In this document: one piece after another, positions 59,413-64,000 of the stretch
Layout: every line of letters begins with the position of its first letter
Position numbering within the stretch: position 1 is the stretch's first letter
Origin: Thuidium tamariscinum
Lineage: Eukaryota > Streptophyta > Bryopsida > Hypnales > Thuidiaceae
Direction: 5' to 3'
Assembly: GCA_947034885.2 (NCBI GenBank)
Contig: OX344755.2
Span: forward strand, 25,179,052 to 25,243,051
Length of the DNA: 64,000 bases
The notes under the pieces: generated by a model
What the model saw: only the letters and a program-made list of their open reading frames with translations
What the model was told of the DNA's origin: nothing
Database searches by the model: none
Made by a program: the position numbers and the translations under genes

Positions 59413-59757
59413 ATGGGCGCCAGTACGACGACGACGGTGTTTGTGAACAAATCCGGCCACGTGGTGAGGATGAAAGTGGGCAACAACCAGCACTTCTCCT
59501 CCCTGGCCGGCATCCAAGACGGCGGAGAGTACAAGCTGAACGTGAACATGAACGACACTTATCGGGAGTTCGCGGTCTCTCTGGATGGATCGAGCAAGAA
59601 GGAGATTGTGAGTTCCGACGACTGCTGTGAGTTCCAGTGCATCACCATCCAGGAAATGGCCGACGGCAAGCTCCAACTGCTGCGACAACCGCGGGAATCG
59701 ACTAATGGCACCGGAAGTGTGTCAAAGAGATCGTCGTGGTTTAGCATCTGGACCTAG
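59413..59757 (+). CDS. DDCC-motif small protein, gene 6 (intact twin of copy 5)
   Basis: Single exon of 114 residues starting MGASTTTTVFVNKSGHVV. The core has NMNDTYREFAVSLDG and SSDDCCEFQCITIQEMADGK. The tail is short, ending SWFSIWT. No signal peptide or membrane segment is visible. It is convergent with the LRR gene, 425 bp from that gene's stop. The coding part is almost identical to copy 5 (49858), but the flanks match only in patches such as the TATA region and GACTTCGGAGGA (59824-59835, against GATTTCGGAGGA downstream of copy 5). The function is unknown. Confidence 0.78.
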   Translation: MGASTTTTVFVNKSGHVVRMKVGNNQHFSSLAGIQDGGEYKLNVNMNDTYREFAVSLDGSSKKEIVSSDDCCEFQCITIQEMADGKLQLLRQPRESTNGTGSVSKRSSWFSIWT

Positions 59758-60181
59758 GCGGCCAGACTGACCAGCTTTGAGCATCCATGGCCATGGCAAC
59801 TTCTGCAGTCAAGCAGCATCATGCGACTTCGGAGGAGACCTGAAGCTTAAAACTTATGTATTGGCTATTGACTAGTGTATTGGCCATGAACTGGAGTTTG
59901 ATGTTGTACGTACAGTCTAGTGTCATATTGCATGATCTGAGGCATTATCTTTGCTGTGAGGCGAGTGATTCCAGAGATTTTGTAATGAAGCATATTTAAA
60001 AATAAAGAATCATTCGATTTTTATTCGTTGTAAGTTCAAGTCCATACGAATTCTAGCCAAGTAGCTTCCTCATTTGAGAAAAATATAAGGTTCCCTGTTG
60101 CGGGCATCCCTTTCAAAAACGAGTTACATTAAGACTATCAATCTCTAGTCGATCAATATTTTGGTTGATTTGTCTACTGCT

Positions 60182-62236
60182 TCATTTGCAAGCTGGAAGG
60201 GGCTTCCCGCAAAGTCCAGGGTTGCCAGGCCGGAAAACTTCGACACGCAAATTACTCAGAAGTGCCGGAATTGGACCTGCACCACCACCATCCATGTTTG
60301 TAAGCATCTGTAAGCTACATGCCATTCAGAGGCCCTGACAGAATGACGGAGCTTCAGGATTTAGGTTTAGGGTTTCCGAGTACATTAGTTTGAATTGCTG
60401 TCTAGACTGGCATTACTTTTCGGGGAGAGTACAATTCATCATGTTGAGCAAGGGAATTCATGCATTACCTGTAAACAAGTTGCCGCTGAAATCCGTGCTG
60501 AGTTCATCCTCTTCGAAGGGCCCGTAGTTTGCAGGGATGGTTCCCGTGAGCTTATTGTGGCCGACGTCAAACTCGGTTAGTAACGGTAGGTCGCCGATCG
60601 AAGGAGGCAGAGTTCCGGTCAACTGGTTCTGCTTAACGGAAATCCTCTGCAATTTCTTCAACTTCCCGAGCTCCGCCGGCAATTTGCCTGCAATCTTGTT
60701 GTCGAAGAGGACCAGGTCCGTTAGGGATGCACAGTTGCCGATTTGAGGGGGAATGGCGGTCACCTGGTTCGCATACAGGTAGATGACTTTGAGCCCCCTG
60801 ATGTTGCAAAGCTCCCCGGGGATGGGGCCTGAGAAGCGGTTCTCACCGAGTTCGATGTAGCCTGAAAGCGAGAGCTGGCCGAACCAAGTGGGGATAGGCC
60901 CGGAAAGCAAGTTGGAGTTGATGTCGAAGATCTCCAGCTTCTTCAGCAACGTGATGCGTTGAGAGCCGACTTTCCGCATCTGGTTGGCACCGAGACCCAA
61001 GACCTTCAACGCCTGCAGATCTCCTAAGGCATCCTGTCCTCGATGGCCACGGTCACCATTATTCACAATTCTAGCTAGCTAGAGACCAGCTCAAGATCCA
61101 AGGTCATGTGCTGCACTAGCCAAAACGAATTGAAACAGCGGACGGATTGCATCCGTACGTTATCTCGGTTTCGCGTATTTTTCTTGGGTATTTTCGGGTG
61201 AGGTGGGAGAATTATCACAAGTGAGCACAAATTTTAAGAATCAAGAGCGAAAATTCAATCAACTGTGTACATATAGACAGTCACATTCGTGCTTGTTATG
61301 CCAACACACAAAATCTCGACCCGAAATGGAGACAACGTAGGGCCGGGATTAGTCACGGGGGGAATGTCATGGATCGAGTGATGGATCGAGCAACTTACAG
61401 GAATTCCATCCGGGAATCTATTGCCGTTCAAGTTCATTTGCTGCAACGTTTTCAGTTTACCGAGCTCCGCCGGAATAGGACCAATAAACTGTGTTCCGAA
61501 GAAGTAAAGCGACACTAGTGCTGGCAGGGATCCGAGCTGCGGCGGAATCGGATAAGTGTATCCGAACACCACATTTCTGAACTGGAGCTCTTTCAGAGCT
61601 TTCAAGTTCCCCAGCGATGCACCTGCTCCATACAGCCCCGGTTTCACCTTCAGCACGGCGCCGATAGGAGCATTGGGAAATGCGTCAGAGCTGAGGAGGT
61701 CGAGAACGGTCACTCGCCCTGCTGAATTGCAATTGACTCCCTGCAAACATTTCATGCCAAAAGTTTTCCATTGGTAGCATGTCCCGTCACTTGATGGAGT
61801 AGGAGTCGATCTCAAAGAGAAAATAAGGATGGAGTGCAATGGTGGTCCCAGATTAATTGTGGTAAACTTGTCCACATCTAATCAATCCGATCTTCAAAAA
61901 CTTGCGGAAAACTTCGTGGTGGTCAAATGTTAACTAGTTACTGATATAGGCATCGACAAACCTGCCAACCAAATCAAAGACTGATCTCAAGATCTATGTA
62001 TTTGAAACTTCGAAAGAGAATGAAAATATGAATTGAAATCTTGTGATGTTACTTACAGGCCATGTGCAGCAGTCGGTGGTTGCCTTCCATGGAGCGAGGT
62101 ACTTTCCGTTGTCAATCAGCTGGCTCTTGAATTGAAGAAGCGCTTGCTTGTCGCCTGCATAGCAAACTGCACCTGCGGAGCTTCCCTTGCAAAGAGTGAG
62201 GCAGAGCGTCGCCAGAAGAAAGGCCCATGTCGCCAT
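60182..62236 (-). CDS. Secreted leucine-rich-repeat protein (4 exons)
   Basis: Proposed exons (minus strand) are 62236-62057, 61740-61399, 61033-60469 and 60276-60182. Introns are GT-AG with phases 0, 0 and 1, giving 393 residues. Residues 1-24 (MATWAFLLATLCLTLC...) form a signal peptide. Next comes an LRRNT_2 cap (CYAGDKQALLQFK, then DCCTWP joined across intron 1 to GVNCNSAGRVTVLDL). About nine plant-type LRRs (LxxLxxLxLxxNxxxGxIP) follow, and a C-terminal cap NPGLCGKPLPAC ends the protein. There is no transmembrane helix or kinase domain, so it is an apoplastic LRR protein of the DRT100/polygalacturonase-inhibitor type or a receptor-like protein without an anchor. One repeat (NQMRKVGSQRITLLKKL) lacks the usual GxIP ending. 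The ligand is unknown. Confidence 0.85.
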
Positions 62237-62898
62237 GCTTGGTGAGCCTGCCACCACTAAACCGGTTGCGCGATAATTAAAAATTGGGGAGTGGACTGAG
62301 AGGAGGCTCTATAACAGGAAATAGGAATGATTGAGAAGATGTGGCGGATCGACGCTGCTTTTGTAGCCTTGGGATAATGTGCACATCTGTCGAATCTCCC
62401 CGTACTTTTCAGACTTCTTTTTCCGACGGGGAGAGTTGACTTTAGTGTTGAGATCTTATCGCGCCAGCAGTTTATTCATAATTGTCTCCAAAGTCACGCT
62501 TAGCTCGTGCTTGACAGCAGTTGTGCCTCCACTGTCCGCTAGCTGTCACGTAGACTTTGGTGTGGCAAACGGACAGTTTCAATTTATTCAGAGGCCGCAG
62601 AGGGATCCGAGAGTGGTTCTTCTTCTTTTGTTTGTCTCCACAGTAGAACGACCGAACAAGATGATGATAGATCGAGTTACTTTGATGCCAATGATTTGTC
62701 TGTTCACGGAATTCTGCGAACTAAATCACATGCTTGGCTGCAGAGAGCAACTTGTGTTACACTCGGGGGCTCCTTTCCATGGTGGACAATGTCACAGCCA
62801 GGAACCTTATTGCACTCCCGTGTGTGAAACTCAGCAATTCTTGCTTGCTCTCAGAATGAGAGGAATTGTAACATTTCAACAATCTTCGGGGATAAGAC
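62237..62898 (-). promoter_or_regulatory. Upstream flank of the LRR gene
   Basis: Mixed-GC DNA before the LRR start. A plus-strand frame spanning 62379-62903 has no recognisable domain and I do not call it. No clear TATA box is visible on the minus strand. Confidence 0.3.
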
Positions 62899-63225
62899 AT
62901 TAGAGAAAATTTGGACTCTCCAGATGGCTGCCTAACTTTGACAAGCCGGTCTATAAAAAGAGCCCGGTTTCTGATAGAAGATGCGGTTCAACTTGTGTGC
63001 ATATCTTCACTGCTATAGAATATGTTAGTTTTTTTACAGCTTTTGTCCAATGAAACTAAAGAGCTCGTATTTCAAAGCTCTGACGTTTGGTTGCATTGTT
63101 GAGCACATGACACTTGTGCATCACAACTATAGGGGAAAAATTCTGCCTCATGCTAAATAAATGTAATGAGGGGTCCCTTCCGCCACTTCTTAGCGGCCTT
63201 GTAGAGAGTCCAGATTTTCTCTAAT
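62899..63225. mobile_element. 327-bp TIR element
   Basis: ATTAGAGAAAATTTGGACTC at one end and GAGTCCAGATTTTCTCTAAT at the other, with 21 of 22 bases inverted and matching. No target duplication seen. Confidence 0.6.
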
Positions 63226-64000
63226 GGAAACCTTACGGGATTTGAGTGTTTGATCCTCCCTTACAATTAATCCCAGAAAAGATTCATATGTCCTCACACG
63301 TTATCAGAGGGGATTTATATGAATTCCCTTCTTTCACTTTCAGCAATGTCACACACATCTACTCTAATCTCTTCTTTAACTTTCTGGAGTTTTGTTTTGC
63401 AGGTTGCTAGTAATTACGATCGAGTGTGTGCGTAGCTCCTTCGATGGCTAGCCAAGGTCGGAGATGGACCACCAGGCAGGCGTTGTGTGCAGTGCGTGAA
63501 ATTACGTTGTGGGTTCAAAATCATATCAATGCAGGACGCCCATTTCAGTTTATGAAGTTGATTTCTGATCTCGTAATTGTTTAACAGCGTTTCCATCTTG
63601 ATCAACCTCACAGGAGAATTGTAATTAACATTCCCTTGATCCTCCTGGGGAAAGTGAGACCAGAGGGGATTTATATCATCGCCCTGTGATCATGCAAGAC
63701 ATTGTTTCTACTCCTTTTTACAAAAACAGGAGGACTGGGTTTGACTTCTGAGGCTCACTTTCCCCGCTTCGCTTATAAGTTGACTTGTAGTGCAAGAACG
63801 AAAGTCAACTTATACCGTGACGACAAATGAAAATGTTTTATGCAGAACTCGTAATAAATTTTGGCCACGTGGGAACCATATCCTATGGAACAAGAAACCT
63901 TAACCCATGAGAGTCCAGACTCATCTCTAGAATTGAGAATGTTGCAAAAATCATTTTAAAGTACTATTTGGAAGAATATTTTGGAATTGAGATGCACATG
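63226..64000. other. Intergenic DNA at the window end
   Basis: A short inverted pair GGGGAAAGTGAG (63639-63650) / CTCACTTTCCCC (63752-63763) and a hairpin-like pair TATAAGTTGACTT / AAGTCAACTTATA (63774-63813) are present. No gene recognised. Confidence 0.35.

Noticed and set aside
62379..62903. Plus-strand frame of 174 codons upstream of the LRR gene
   Set aside because: It has no recognisable domain, does not look like the coding DNA around it, and runs into the end of a TIR element.
1..64000. LTR retrotransposons, viral insertions or organellar DNA
   Set aside because: I saw no reverse transcriptase, integrase, gag or capsid-like frames, no long direct LTR pairs, and no plastid or mitochondrial genes; the repeats are short TIR elements.

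Overview
This looks like nuclear DNA of a land plant, most likely a non-seed plant such as a bryophyte (an inference). The genes have spliceosomal GT-AG introns. One encodes an organellar PPR/LAGLIDADG splicing factor of the OTP51 type, found only in plants. Another encodes a secreted plant LRR protein. A small family with a DDCC motif, which I associate with bryophytes, ferns and lycophytes, occurs five times. There are no operons, ribosome-binding sites, CRISPR arrays or rRNA, and I recognise no tRNA.

Layout. About three quarters of the window is very AT-rich intergenic DNA, built mostly of short DNA transposons with terminal inverted repeats (MITE-like) in several families, often nested. 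Genes sit in small islands of higher GC. 1-15.4 kb: repeat desert, including an ~820-bp inverted repeat separated by 3.4 kb. 15.4-17.1 kb: DDCC gene 1, followed by a 206-bp (GTTT)n microsatellite. 17.4-23.4 kb: repeats. 23.4-29.2 kb: four-exon OTP51-like gene with an unusual RGG-rich N-terminal region. 31.7-32.1 kb: DDCC gene 2 (minus strand). 33.6-36.4 kb: repeats. 36.6-37.5 kb: tandem pair of MITEs. 38.7-39.2 kb: DDCC gene 3. 41.0-41.4 kb: DDCC copy 4, frameshifted. 42-48.9 kb: repeats, including a nested insertion and a MITE family with 9-bp target duplications. 49.9-50.2 kb: DDCC copy 5, broken by a 4-bp insertion. 51-58.6 kb: repeats, including a 92-bp x4 tandem. 59.4-59.8 kb: DDCC gene 6, intact and nearly identical to copy 5. 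60.2-62.2 kb: four-exon LRR gene (minus strand), convergent with DDCC gene 6. 62.3-64 kb: its upstream flank and one more TIR element.

The gene models rest on splice-site phase. All three introns of the OTP51-like gene and all three of the LRR gene join in frame and give uninterrupted proteins of 1183 and 393 residues. The genes show no shared pathway. The recurring theme is birth and death of the DDCC family (four readable copies, two broken) in a MITE-rich region.
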